The position numbers were made by a program, and so were the translations under genes. From a virus, in the IMG/VR virus record IMGVR_UViG_3300027712_000951, positions 1 through 40,623 of that record: DNA of 40,623 bases. One strand, written 5' to 3'. Each line of letters begins with the position of its first letter. The stretch's first letter is position 1. This document shows positions 6,948 through 14,596 of the stretch, in pieces. The notes beneath the pieces were generated by a model, which ran no database searches, was not told where the DNA came from, and saw only the letters and a list, made by a program, of their open reading frames with translations.

Positions 6948-8045
6948 ATGTACCTATTTACAAGTGAGAGTGTGTCCGAGGGACACCCAGACAAAGTAGC
7001 AGACGCCATTAGTGATGCAGTGTTAGATCTAGTTATGCGTGATGAAAATACTGCATTGCGATGTGCCTGCGAAACCTTGGTCACAACCAACCGTGTTGTA
7101 GTAGCAGGAGAATATAAAGGATTTCTTCATACTGAAGAAGTTGATTCTTCTATCCGTAAAGTTATTAAAAATATTGGATATGAACAAGCAGGGTTTGATT
7201 GGCGCACAGTAGAGATTACAAATTTATTGCACGGACAAAGTGCCGACATTGCACTTGGTACTGATAACTTTGGTGCTGGAGATCAAGGTTTGATGTTTGG
7301 TTACGCCTGTAATGAAACTGATAATTACATGCCCAGTGCTATCTACTGGAGTCACAAGATTGTAGAAATGCTGGCAGCTCGCCGCAAACTATCAGAACTA
7401 GATTGGCTAGGTCCAGATGCCAAGAGTCAAGTCACATTTGAATATGACGATAATAATGTTCCTAAAAGAATCTCTAAGGTAGTGTGTTCTACACAGCATC
7501 AAGAATATATTACAACTGCTGCCCTTAGAGTCAATGTTGAAAATCTTATTCGTGATATTCTACCTAAAGAGTTAGTAGATGATCGGACAGAATTTCACAT
7601 CAACCCAACTGGCCGTTTTGTTATTGGTGGTCCAGATGGTGATACCGGTCTTACTGGACGCAAGATTATTGTTGATACATACGGAGGCTATAGCCCACAT
7701 GGTGGTGGCGCATTCTCGGGTAAGGATCCCACAAAGGTAGATCGTAGTGCTGCCTACATGATGCGTTATCTGGCCAAAAATATTGTAGCAAGTGGACAGG
7801 CACCTTGGGCAACTGTACAAATCAGTTACGCCATTGGCCTTGCACAACCAATGAGTTTTTATGTGGAGACCGACAGTACTTCTCAAAGCCGTATGTTGAC
7901 AAAACAAATTCAAGAAATGGTTGATTTAACACCAAAGGGTATTATTGAACGATTTGAATTGTTCCGCCCAATCTATAGTAGCACAACAAATTATGGACAC
8001 TTTGGTAAAGATTACTTGCCATGGGAAGTTGTAAATTTATTCTAA
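6948..8045 (+). CDS. metK: S-adenosylmethionine synthetase (MetK)
   Basis: A 365-residue methionine adenosyltransferase making SAM from methionine and ATP, slightly shorter than the roughly 384-residue bacterial enzyme. Family signatures are intact: SEGHPDK (His13, Asp15, Lys16) at the N-terminus, GAGDQGLMFGYA at 109-120, TGRFVIGGPDGDTGLTGRKI at about 221-240, and GGGAFSGKDPTKVDRSAAY at 252-270. No truncation or missing catalytic block is visible, so it is likely active. A strong AAAAAGGATTAAA ribosome-binding region precedes the ATG. It follows queE, a SAM-consuming radical enzyme, by 30 bases. The simplest reading is SAM supply for QueE, for methyltransferases, or for replacing host SAM. 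metK in a phage is uncommon, and the pairing is notable. Confidence 0.95.
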   Translation: MYLFTSESVSEGHPDKVADAISDAVLDLVMRDENTALRCACETLVTTNRVVVAGEYKGFLHTEEVDSSIRKVIKNIGYEQAGFDWRTVEITNLLHGQSADIALGTDNFGAGDQGLMFGYACNETDNYMPSAIYWSHKIVEMLAARRKLSELDWLGPDAKSQVTFEYDDNNVPKRISKVVCSTQHQEYITTAALRVNVENLIRDILPKELVDDRTEFHINPTGRFVIGGPDGDTGLTGRKIIVDTYGGYSPHGGGAFSGKDPTKVDRSAAYMMRYLAKNIVASGQAPWATVQISYAIGLAQPMSFYVETDSTSQSRMLTKQIQEMVDLTPKGIIERFELFRPIYSSTTNYGHFGKDYLPWEVVNLF

Positions 8046-8054
8046 GGAAATATA

Positions 8055-8993
8055 ATGCGTATTGTTTTTAACCTAACTAGTAGAAATGTAAATTCTGGAG
8101 GATCCCAAATTCTATTAGAACAAATGAGATTTTTAAAAGAAGCTGGTTTTGAGGTTGGCGTATATTATTTCACAGACTTGGAATATAACATTTGGAATAA
8201 TAATTTAGGTGGTTATTATCAACCACTTACCCTAGATCAATTAGGGCATAATGACCTAGTTGTTATATCTGAGGAGTTTGCATTTATTGCAGGTGATTTA
8301 TTATATCCTAGAAACATAAAATATATTATGTTCAATCAGGGAATATCTGCTAGCTTTGCTTCAGAAATTAATTACAATGATCATAAATTTGTCTACCACC
8401 ATGCATTAGCAGTAATGGTAAATTCTGAGCATTCTAGTGTAGGGGTAGAAAAGATATTTGATATTCCAAAGACTAAAATAGTGCGATATAGAATTGGTAT
8501 TAATCAACAAGTTTATTATCCAGAACAAAAAGAAAAATCTATATGTTTCTTAACTTTTAAAAATTTTAAATTTGCAAGTTTTATGAATGCCTATATTCGA
8601 GGTAGATATCCAGACTGGAATATAATAGGGATTGATAACTTGACAAGAACCGAAACCGCAGCAATTTTTAGAAAGTCCAAATTATTGATGACATTTGGTG
8701 GTCCAGAAGGATTTGGACTACCACCTTTAGAATCAGCATTGTGTGGATGTAAAGTTATTGGATTTGATGGATACGGTGGCAAGGAATATTTTAAGGAACC
8801 TATTTTTACCACAGTAAATTTACTTGATCATTTAGATTTTATTGATAAAATTGATACAGTTATTGCCAACGTCGATCATTGGACCTTAGACGACGTTGAG
8901 TATCTTGATTACTTAAGAAGTTTTTACAATTTAGAAAAATCTAAAGCAGGGTTGTTATCTTTCTACACACAAATCAAGAATAACTATTTCTAG
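8055..8993 (+). CDS. Glycosyltransferase family 4-like protein
   Basis: A 312-residue GT-B protein. The N-terminus MRIVFNLTSRNVNSGGSQILL is the usual first strand plus glycine-rich loop. Near the C-terminus, LMTFGGPEGFGLPPLESALCGCKVIGFDGYGG (about residues 214-245) carries the E-x7-E motif that contacts the nucleotide-sugar donor. It differs in sequence from the glycosyltransferase at 204. A clear ribosome-binding site, AAGGAAATATA, lies between the metK stop and this ATG. The role is probably glycan modification of the host surface, phage structural proteins or DNA. Donor and acceptor cannot be told from sequence. Confidence 0.82.
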   Translation: MRIVFNLTSRNVNSGGSQILLEQMRFLKEAGFEVGVYYFTDLEYNIWNNNLGGYYQPLTLDQLGHNDLVVISEEFAFIAGDLLYPRNIKYIMFNQGISASFASEINYNDHKFVYHHALAVMVNSEHSSVGVEKIFDIPKTKIVRYRIGINQQVYYPEQKEKSICFLTFKNFKFASFMNAYIRGRYPDWNIIGIDNLTRTETAAIFRKSKLLMTFGGPEGFGLPPLESALCGCKVIGFDGYGGKEYFKEPIFTTVNLLDHLDFIDKIDTVIANVDHWTLDDVEYLDYLRSFYNLEKSKAGLLSFYTQIKNNYF

Positions 8994-9001
8994 AATATAT
9001 T

Positions 9002-9361
9002 ATGAAAAACTTTATTAAAAAACTACTTGATGCATTTGATTTTGCAAAAAAAAATCCAGTGACATTAACTGCAAAAGAAATTGCCACAGAAAAGAAAGAA
9101 CCCTGGGTAGCGGTGTTAGACACTCATGTCAACAAAGATAATATCCGGAATGGGTTTTTTGAACTTGACTGGAATGAATACTTTGTGCTACAATTGCGTA
9201 GTGCCGGTTATTCAGGCGAAACAGATGAACTAGTTGTTGATCAATGGTTTTCTGAATTGTGTAGAAATCTAGGCAACGAAGCAGGAGTAGACATGGACCG
9301 TAGAGGTAGTGGCTATGTTAAGAAATCTCTTAGAGATGACGGAAAAACAGAAGTTTATTAA
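9002..9361 (+). CDS. Conserved-looking phage protein of unknown function
   Basis: A 119-residue soluble protein with a basic, helix-forming start (MKNFIKKLLDAFDFAKKN), followed by PWVAVLDTHVNKDNIRNGFFELDWNEYFVLQLRSAGYSGETDELVVDQWFSELCRN. The aromatic and acidic centre looks like a folded domain. I recall similar small proteins in T4-like cyanophages but cannot assign a function. It sits between a glycosyltransferase and the 5'-3' exonuclease, with only eight bases before it. It has no signal peptide or membrane segment. Confidence 0.65.
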   Translation: MKNFIKKLLDAFDFAKKNPVTLTAKEIATEKKEPWVAVLDTHVNKDNIRNGFFELDWNEYFVLQLRSAGYSGETDELVVDQWFSELCRNLGNEAGVDMDRRGSGYVKKSLRDDGKTEVY

Positions 9362-9375
9362 CAGTTGATTAAATT

Positions 9376-10368
9376 ATGAATAAAACATACATTCTTGTAG
9401 ACACAGCAAATACATTCTTTCGTGCCAGGCATGTTATTCGCGGAGATCTTAATGACAAGATTGGTATGAGCCTAGCCACTGTACTAGGCAGTGTTCGTAA
9501 AGCCTGGCGCGAATTTAAAGGCGACCATGTTATCTTCTTTTTAGAAGGTCGTAGCTGGCGTAAGGACTACTACGCACCTTATAAGCGTCAGCGTACTGAG
9601 GCTCGTGCAGCACAGAGTCCACGTGAACAAGAAGAAGATAGAGTATTTTGGGAAACGTTTGATCAGTTCAAAGAGTTTATTACCGACAAGACCAATTGCA
9701 CAGTATTACAAAATCCTCAATTAGAAGCTGACGATCTTATTGCAGGTTGGATTAAAAATCATCCCGATGATACCCATGTTATTATTTCAACTGATGGAGA
9801 CTTTGCACAATTGATTGCACCTAACGTCAGACAATACAATGGTGTGATGCAAATTACAACCACACACGAAGGATACTTTGATGAAAAGGGTAAACGTATC
9901 AAGGATAAAAAGACCGGCGAAGTAAAGCCTGCTCCGGATCCAGAATGGCTATTATTTGAAAAGTGTATGCGTGGCGATACTAGCGATAATATCTTTAGTG
10001 CATATCCAGGTGTGCGTGAAAAAAGTACAAAGAATAAAGTAGGCCTGCGTGAAGCATTTGCCGACCGTGAAAGTCGCGGATATAATTGGAACAATCTCAT
10101 GCTTCAGCGTTGGACTGATCACGAGGGCGTTGAGCATCGTGTACTTGATGATTATAATCGTAATGTCAACTTATGCGACTTGACTGCGCAGCCTGAAAAT
10201 ATTAAAATTGTTATTAAAGAAACGATTGATACTGCAACTACTGCTGAAAAGCATATTCCCCAAGTTGGGTTTAGATTACTTAAATTCTGTGCTGCATATG
10301 ATCTAGTTAAGATCAGCGAACAAGTAGAAACTTATGCAGAGCCACTTAACGCAAGGTACATAGCATGA
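9376..10368 (+). CDS. rnh: 5'-3' exonuclease / RNase H of the FEN-PIN family
   Basis: A 330-residue homologue of T4 RNase H (about 305 residues), which removes RNA primers from lagging-strand fragments and has flap and 5'-3' exonuclease activity. Metal-binding acidic motifs of the FEN superfamily are in order: ILVDTANTFFRA (Asp9), LEADDLIAGW (Glu117, Asp119, Asp120), STDGDFAQL (Asp140, Asp142) and RGDTSDNI (Asp201, Asp204). The helical arch region has the basic DYYAPYKRQRTEAR segment. No Shine-Dalgarno sequence is obvious. The stop overlaps the next gene's ATG by four bases. Its presence marks this strand as carrying replication and metabolism genes. Confidence 0.88.
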   Translation: MNKTYILVDTANTFFRARHVIRGDLNDKIGMSLATVLGSVRKAWREFKGDHVIFFLEGRSWRKDYYAPYKRQRTEARAAQSPREQEEDRVFWETFDQFKEFITDKTNCTVLQNPQLEADDLIAGWIKNHPDDTHVIISTDGDFAQLIAPNVRQYNGVMQITTTHEGYFDEKGKRIKDKKTGEVKPAPDPEWLLFEKCMRGDTSDNIFSAYPGVREKSTKNKVGLREAFADRESRGYNWNNLMLQRWTDHEGVEHRVLDDYNRNVNLCDLTAQPENIKIVIKETIDTATTAEKHIPQVGFRLLKFCAAYDLVKISEQVETYAEPLNARYIA

Positions 10369-10838
10369 ATTCAGTTAAAACATTGATTCGTAATAAAGAA
10401 TGGTTGATTAGAGATAATCAACATAAAATCGGTTCTGTGGCCAAGGCTAAAAAGGGTTATGTATTTTTACGCAAAGGCAAACAAATTAATTTTCAAAATC
10501 TATCAGAAATTAAAATGCAATTTGGTATTTCTGCATTTGAAGAAAATACAAAGAAGATCAAAGATCCCGTTGATACTAATTATAGCATCTACAATTATCC
10601 TTGTAGATCAAAACCTTATGATCCTGTATACAGCATAAAAAAGAAACTTCCACTCTTTGCAAAAAGTCCCAAGAGTAAGAGTCAATATTGTGCCGGCTAC
10701 TATATTGTTTATAGAAAAAATGGGTGGGCTGCAAGTTTTTGCCCAAAGTTGATCACAATTGAACGATACCGGTATCAAGGACCTTTTAAAACTGAAGCAG
10801 AAATGAAATCAGTATTATCTGAAATGAACAAAGAATGA
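10365..10838 (+). CDS. Unknown basic phage protein
   Basis: A 157-residue, Lys-rich protein. The ATG overlaps the exonuclease stop (ATGA) and its own stop overlaps the next ATG in the same way, so it belongs to a coupled gene string. Features include a basic first third (WLIRDNQHKIGSVAKAKKGYVFLRKGKQINF) and a conserved-looking C-terminal segment (YCAGYYIVYRKNGWAASFCPKLITIERYRYQGPFKTEAEM). The aromatic, basic character could suit nucleic-acid binding. I do not recognise the family. Confidence 0.62.
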   Translation: MNSVKTLIRNKEWLIRDNQHKIGSVAKAKKGYVFLRKGKQINFQNLSEIKMQFGISAFEENTKKIKDPVDTNYSIYNYPCRSKPYDPVYSIKKKLPLFAKSPKSKSQYCAGYYIVYRKNGWAASFCPKLITIERYRYQGPFKTEAEMKSVLSEMNKE

Positions 10839-11059
10839 AACAATTGAACACATTACCCATTGAAGACTTTCTAGATAAAGCTCGTATTGCCATCAAGACC
10901 AACCAAAAAACACTGAATCTTAGCATCAAAGAGGTTGCTGATTTACAGAACAGTCTAAGTGTGGTAATGACTAGATTAACTGGTGAAATGGATCAAATAC
11001 TGTCATCTGCTACACAGGCTAGTAATATAGAAGTCAAAATGGACGGTGGCAAATTCTAA
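10835..11059 (+). CDS. Small helical protein, unknown
   Basis: A 74-residue protein predicted to be almost entirely helical, with heptad-like leucines and valines (LSIKEVADLQNSLSVVMTRLTGEMDQILSSATQ), consistent with a short coiled coil. It is coupled to the upstream gene by a four-base ATGA overlap. It could be an oligomerisation or adaptor protein. No family is recognised. Confidence 0.58.
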   Translation: MKQLNTLPIEDFLDKARIAIKTNQKTLNLSIKEVADLQNSLSVVMTRLTGEMDQILSSATQASNIEVKMDGGKF

Positions 11060-11072
11060 AAGAGCTGCTAAA

Positions 11073-11099
11073 TATATACGCACAATTGGAGCGTATATA
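11073..11099 (+). promoter_or_regulatory. Hairpin over the ribosome-binding site of a GTG-start gene
   Basis: TATATACGC (11073-11081) and GCGTATATA (11091-11099) form a perfect nine-pair stem around a nine-base loop, ACAATTGGA. The Shine-Dalgarno-like GGAG (11088-11091) lies at the loop-stem junction, and the GTG start codon follows at 11101. The arrangement suggests translational control or binding of a regulatory protein. It is not followed by a T-tract, so it is not a terminator. Confidence 0.5.
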
Positions 11100-11100
11100 A

Positions 11101-11400
11101 GTGAGTAGACCTAAACCAAAAGTACTTTTAGAAGTTACTAACAAGAAAACATATAAGACAGAACAAGTACTAGAAGCTGATGCTATTTGGGCCGTATTCT
11201 ATCAGGGTAAGCCTATTAATCTGAAAACTACCAGTCTAATTGCTCAACAATTAGGTCCAAAGTATAAAAAAGTTTCTTTCAGCAATGCCGGTCACGCCAT
11301 TAACCTTGCTGAAAAACTCAATAAACAGTTCGACACCAGTAAATTCACTGTCTTTAAACTAGTGACCGGAAACGAACTACCCAATGAATCACAAGATTGA
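11101..11400 (+). CDS. Small unknown phage protein, GTG start
   Basis: A 99-residue basic protein (MSRPKPKVLLEVTNKKTYKTEQVLEADAIWAVFYQGKPINL ...). A GTG start is chosen because GGAG lies nine bases upstream and there is no in-frame ATG nearby. The leader is a nine-pair hairpin exposing that site. The 3' end overlaps the next gene by 17 bases. Alternating hydrophobic segments suggest a small beta-containing fold. I do not recognise a function. Confidence 0.62.
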   Translation: MSRPKPKVLLEVTNKKTYKTEQVLEADAIWAVFYQGKPINLKTTSLIAQQLGPKYKKVSFSNAGHAINLAEKLNKQFDTSKFTVFKLVTGNELPNESQD

Positions 11401-11761
11401 AATTACAAAATACGTAGCAACCCAATCGGGCTTAGATATAACGGAAAAAAATCTTAGAAAATTAGTGTCGCTCTGGTGGCAGAACCCCCGTAAAAAAAAC
11501 AAAGGTGGACTACGGTTAACTGATGAGGGATTTGCTAGAATTTCTTCATATTTCAAATTTCATAAAGTTAAATTTGAAAGTCCAATTGAGTATACAAGCC
11601 AATTGGTTATCCAATTGGACAACTTTATTGACTGCCCGTGGTATGTGACCAACCGATTTATCTTTGTTTTTAGTGATAAGATGGCTGTACAATTGGTGTT
11701 GTTTTCAGGCGACATTGCAAAATTTAGCCGGGCAAAGGCAAAAAGTGCAGATTCTGCTTGA
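11384..11761 (+). CDS. Unknown phage protein
   Basis: A 125-residue protein that begins inside the preceding gene. The middle segment LWWQNPRKKNKGGLRLTDEGFARISSYFKFHKVKFE looks like a basic nucleic-acid-contacting or helix-turn element. The C-terminal half is beta-rich (NRFIFVFSDKMAVQLVLFSGD). I recall similar proteins in aquatic T4-like phages without known function. The -35 hexamer of the next promoter lies in its last codons, so the stop is within a transcription boundary. Confidence 0.62.
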   Translation: MNHKIEITKYVATQSGLDITEKNLRKLVSLWWQNPRKKNKGGLRLTDEGFARISSYFKFHKVKFESPIEYTSQLVIQLDNFIDCPWYVTNRFIFVFSDKMAVQLVLFSGDIAKFSRAKAKSADSA

Positions 11762-11786
11762 CAAACTGAGTGATTTGCCGTATAAT
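11758..11786 (+). promoter_or_regulatory. Perfect-consensus sigma70 promoter for the MoxR gene
   Basis: TTGACA (11758-11763), a 17-base spacer and TATAAT (11781-11786) match the sigma70 consensus at every position. The stretch CTTGACAAACTG is identical to that of the promoter at 4395. The predicted start is near 11793, exactly where a hairpin begins. Confidence 0.85.
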
Positions 11787-11792
11787 TAATAC

Positions 11793-11815
11793 ATACTGTA
11801 GCAGACATGCAGTAT
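11793..11815 (+). promoter_or_regulatory. Stem-loop at the predicted 5' end of the MoxR mRNA
   Basis: ATACTGTA (11793-11800) pairs with TGCAGTAT (11808-11815) with one G-T wobble around a seven-base loop. Its left arm begins at about the expected transcription start, so the mRNA would start with a hairpin. This is a known way of protecting 5' ends, but that role here is inferred. About 30 unpaired bases separate it from the ATG at 11846. Confidence 0.4.
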
Positions 11816-11845
11816 TCAATTTAACTCAAACACTGAAAGTATTGT

Positions 11846-12928
11846 ATGGCAGAACAAATTTCCGCAAATCGCACAGTTACTCCTAACGAAGCAAAACGAA
11901 GCATTCGTAAATGCGTAAAAATTAAGCGTCCCGTATTCATGTGGGGCCCTCCCGGTATTGGCAAATCTGATATCATCAAGCAAATTGGTAATGAACAAAA
12001 GCGTGAAGTCGTTGATGTGCGACTGAGCCTTTGGGAACCTACTGACATTAAAGGTATTCCTTATTACAACTCCACTTCAAACACCATGACTTGGGCACCT
12101 CCTGCAGAATTGCCTACTGATCCTAATTCTACTGCTATCCTGTTTTTGGATGAGTTGAACTCTGCTGCTCCTGCTACTCAAGCGGCTGCATTCCAGCTGG
12201 TGTTGAATCGTCGTGTTGGTACTTACATTCTCCCAGAAGGTGTTAGTATCGTTGCTGCTGGCAATCGAGAAGGTGATAAAGGTGTCACTTATCGTATGCC
12301 TGCTCCGTTGGCAAACCGGTTTGTTCATATTGAACTGAAATCAGACTTTGAAGATTGGCAAGAATGGGCTGTTACTAACAAGGTTCACGAACAGGTTGTT
12401 GGTTATGTTGGCTTTGCCAAACAAGATCTGTATGATTTTGATCCAAAGTCTTCTAGCAAGGCATTTGCTACACCACGTAGCTGGTCATTTGTGAGCGAAT
12501 TGCTGCAAGATGACGACTTGGATGAACGAACCCTGACTGACTTGGTTGCAGGTGCTATTGGTGAAGGTCTTGCTGTTAAGTTCATGGCACATCGACGTGT
12601 GGCCAAACAGATGCCTAACCCAACTGATATCTTGTCCGGTAAGGTGCTGGCTTGCAACATCAAAGAAATATCTGCAATGTATTCTTTGTCAATTAGCCTG
12701 TGCTACGAATTGCAAGATGCTAGCATCAAGAAAGTTAAAAATTGGGACGAAATGGCAGATAACTTCTTCAAGTTCCTAATGGATAACTTCCCAACCGAGC
12801 TTACTGTTATGGCTGCAAGAGTTGCGTTGACTAGTTACGATCTCCCGTTTGATTCTAGCAAGCTCAAGCACTTTGATACTTTCCATAAGAAGTTTGGTAA
12901 GTTTATTATCCAGGCTATGCAAGGTTAA
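11846..12928 (+). CDS. MoxR-type AAA+ ATPase
   Basis: A 360-residue AAA+ protein, probably a chaperone that remodels or inserts cofactors into a partner, with the downstream VWA protein the obvious candidate. Motifs: Walker A GPPGIGKS (34-41), Walker B ILFLDE (98-103), sensor 1 AAGN (137-140) and an arginine-finger segment PLANRF (Arg158). MoxR family members typically sit next to genes for VWA-domain proteins, as here. The gene is bracketed by a consensus promoter and a strong terminator, so it can be expressed independently of its neighbours. The start has only a weak GAAAG upstream. The C-terminal third (about 240-360) is helical and lacks recognisable motifs. The ATPase call is firm; the physiological role is unknown. 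Confidence 0.88.
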   Translation: MAEQISANRTVTPNEAKRSIRKCVKIKRPVFMWGPPGIGKSDIIKQIGNEQKREVVDVRLSLWEPTDIKGIPYYNSTSNTMTWAPPAELPTDPNSTAILFLDELNSAAPATQAAAFQLVLNRRVGTYILPEGVSIVAAGNREGDKGVTYRMPAPLANRFVHIELKSDFEDWQEWAVTNKVHEQVVGYVGFAKQDLYDFDPKSSSKAFATPRSWSFVSELLQDDDLDERTLTDLVAGAIGEGLAVKFMAHRRVAKQMPNPTDILSGKVLACNIKEISAMYSLSISLCYELQDASIKKVKNWDEMADNFFKFLMDNFPTELTVMAARVALTSYDLPFDSSKLKHFDTFHKKFGKFIIQAMQG

Positions 12929-12951
12929 AAAAGGCCCGAAAGGGCCTTTTT
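12928..12951 (+). terminator. Strong rho-independent terminator after the MoxR gene
   Basis: GGCCC-GAAA-GGGCC (12933-12946) forms a five-pair GC stem closed by a GAAA (GNRA) tetraloop. It is extended by A5/T5 pairing and followed by a run of five T. It overlaps the end of the MoxR stop codon and separates this gene from the promoter at 12955. Confidence 0.9.
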
Positions 12952-12954
12952 CAC

Positions 12955-12983
12955 TTGCTCTTTTGATAAATTTAATGTATAAT
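12955..12983 (+). promoter_or_regulatory. Sigma70-like promoter for the metallopeptidase/VWA gene
   Basis: A perfect -10 box, TATAAT (12978-12983), lies 17 bases from TTGCTC (12955-12960), which matches only three -35 positions. It follows the terminator immediately and precedes a good ribosome-binding site, AAAAGGATAGG, before the ATG at 13011. The weak -35 box may indicate activator dependence. Confidence 0.6.
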
Positions 12984-13010
12984 ATATACTTACACTGAAA
13001 AGGATAGGCA

Positions 13011-14288
13011 ATGTCAACAGTAATGAAAACTGAAAAAGTTAAAAAAGCAGCATCTACAAAAGTCTACTCAAATGATGAAAAGAACAAGATTATAGAAAAA
13101 CTTATTACAGCTCGTATTGGGTTGCTTCTTCGTCAACCATTCTTTGGTAATCTGGCTACCCGAATGAAATTGATTGATGCTAGCGACTGGTGTGCTACAT
13201 TGGCCACAGATGGTCGTAATTTCTATTACAACAACGATTTTGTTAATAGACTCACTCCCAAAGAAGCAGAGTTTGGATTTGCACACGAAGTGCTACATAA
13301 TGTATTTGATCACATGGGTCGTCGTGATTTCCGCGATCCAGTGCTGTCAAATATTGCAGCTGACTATGCTGTTAATCAAATCCTCAAAGATGAACGAATT
13401 GGTGCGGTGCCTAGCTGGATCAAGATTTATCAAGATGACAAATATCGTGGCAAGAGCTACGAAGAAATCTATGCCGAACTTTACGAAAAAGCAGACAAGA
13501 TTGATATCAGCTCGCTTGGTGAATTACTAGACGAACATTTGGATGACGATGATGGCGGCGGTGATGGCGACAGTGATGAAGACGGTGAAGAAATAGATGG
13601 CAGCGGAAAAGGCAAGGCCAAACGTCCTAAACTGACCGAAGAAGAAAAGAAACAGATCCGCGACGAGATCAAAGAAGCAATGGTTGCGGCTGCACAGGCA
13701 GCAGGTGCTGGCAAAGTTCCTGCAGGTGTCAAGCGTTTGATCAGCGACTTTACTGAGCCTAAAATGGATTGGCGTCAGATCCTGCGTATGAATATACAAA
13801 GTATTCTAAAAAGCAATTTCAGCTTCAGCCGGCCTAATCGTAAATCACAACAGTGTGGTGCTATTTTGCCGGGAATGATGAATGAAGAAACTATCGATGT
13901 ATCAGTTGCCATTGATATGAGCGGTAGTATCTCTGACAAAATGGCCAAGGACTTCCTAAGCGAAGTCAAGGGCATTATGGACGAATACCAAGACTTTAAA
14001 TTGGATCTTTGGTGCTTTGATACCCGAGTATATAACTATGCCAAGTTCACGGGCGACTCCGCTGACGAAATCATAAGCTACCAAGTCAAGGGCGGCGGAG
14101 GCACTGATTTTGATGCTAACTATGAATTCATGAAGAACGAAGATATTGTTCCAAAGAAATTCATTATGTTTACTGACGGATATCCTTGCGGCAGTTGGGG
14201 TGATGAAGATTACTGCGATGCATTGTTTGTGATTCACGGCAATGATTCCATAATTGCACCCTTTGGTCAGACTGCCTATTATAAATAA
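13011..14288 (+). CDS. Metallopeptidase-like plus VWA-domain protein (MoxR partner)
   Basis: A 425-residue two-domain protein. Residues about 25-160 resemble the putative metallopeptidase domain found with VWA-like domains, with an intact HEVLHNVFDH (His92, Glu93, His96, His101), a zincin-type HExxHx4H site. Residues about 172-215 are a very acidic Asp/Gly/Glu linker. Residues about 295-425 are a VWA fold with MIDAS residues DMSGS (302-306), Thr365 in GGGGTDFD and Asp389 in FTDG. Both the peptidase and metal-binding sites therefore appear competent. It lies directly downstream of the MoxR ATPase but has its own promoter. The likely function is a MoxR-operated protein-remodelling or proteolytic complex acting in the cytoplasm (no signal peptide). 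The target is unknown. Confidence 0.85.
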   Translation: MSTVMKTEKVKKAASTKVYSNDEKNKIIEKLITARIGLLLRQPFFGNLATRMKLIDASDWCATLATDGRNFYYNNDFVNRLTPKEAEFGFAHEVLHNVFDHMGRRDFRDPVLSNIAADYAVNQILKDERIGAVPSWIKIYQDDKYRGKSYEEIYAELYEKADKIDISSLGELLDEHLDDDDGGGDGDSDEDGEEIDGSGKGKAKRPKLTEEEKKQIRDEIKEAMVAAAQAAGAGKVPAGVKRLISDFTEPKMDWRQILRMNIQSILKSNFSFSRPNRKSQQCGAILPGMMNEETIDVSVAIDMSGSISDKMAKDFLSEVKGIMDEYQDFKLDLWCFDTRVYNYAKFTGDSADEIISYQVKGGGGTDFDANYEFMKNEDIVPKKFIMFTDGYPCGSWGDEDYCDALFVIHGNDSIIAPFGQTAYYK

Positions 14289-14299
14289 GTAGGTATATA

Positions 14300-14596
14300 A
14301 TGTCACTAAATAGAAGTGAGATCAATCCGTTAGGTGTTCTAAAATTAAGGAAATTATCCTTTAGTCCAGATCACTTTACCAAGGTCTTAGTAGATCAATA
14401 CATTGATACCAAATTATTGGATCACTGGATTGTCTATAATTTAAATAGTAGATATGCAATAAAGAAAAAAATGACATTGGACCATAATAAAAAAATGGTC
14501 GGAATGTTAGAAATTGGCATAGAGGATCCTAGGGAGGTTACTATGTTCATGTTAGGCTGTCCCTATTTACATAAAAAAGAAAAGGAAATATTTTAA
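14300..14596 (+). CDS. Small unknown phage protein
   Basis: A 98-residue basic protein (MSLNRSEINPLGVLKLRKLSFSPDHFTKVLVDQY ...), 11 bases after the VWA gene and probably on the same transcript. AGTAGG lies before the start. The C-terminus ends HKKEKEIF. There is no membrane segment. I do not recognise a family. Its stop directly abuts the next ATG. Confidence 0.6.
   Translation: MSLNRSEINPLGVLKLRKLSFSPDHFTKVLVDQYIDTKLLDHWIVYNLNSRYAIKKKMTLDHNKKMVGMLEIGIEDPREVTMFMLGCPYLHKKEKEIF

Noticed and set aside
6948-8045. metK as evidence of host chromosome or a chimeric assembly
   Set aside because: It is embedded between phage-type queE and genes leading to a T4-type exonuclease, with consistent spacing and AT-rich codon use, so a phage-borne copy is more likely.
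11582-11618. Cluster of three CCAATTG words, two of them palindromic CCAATTGG 12 bases apart
   Set aside because: It lies within a coding region as codons for the Gln-Leu and Pro-Ile segments; no promoter or other context supports an operator.
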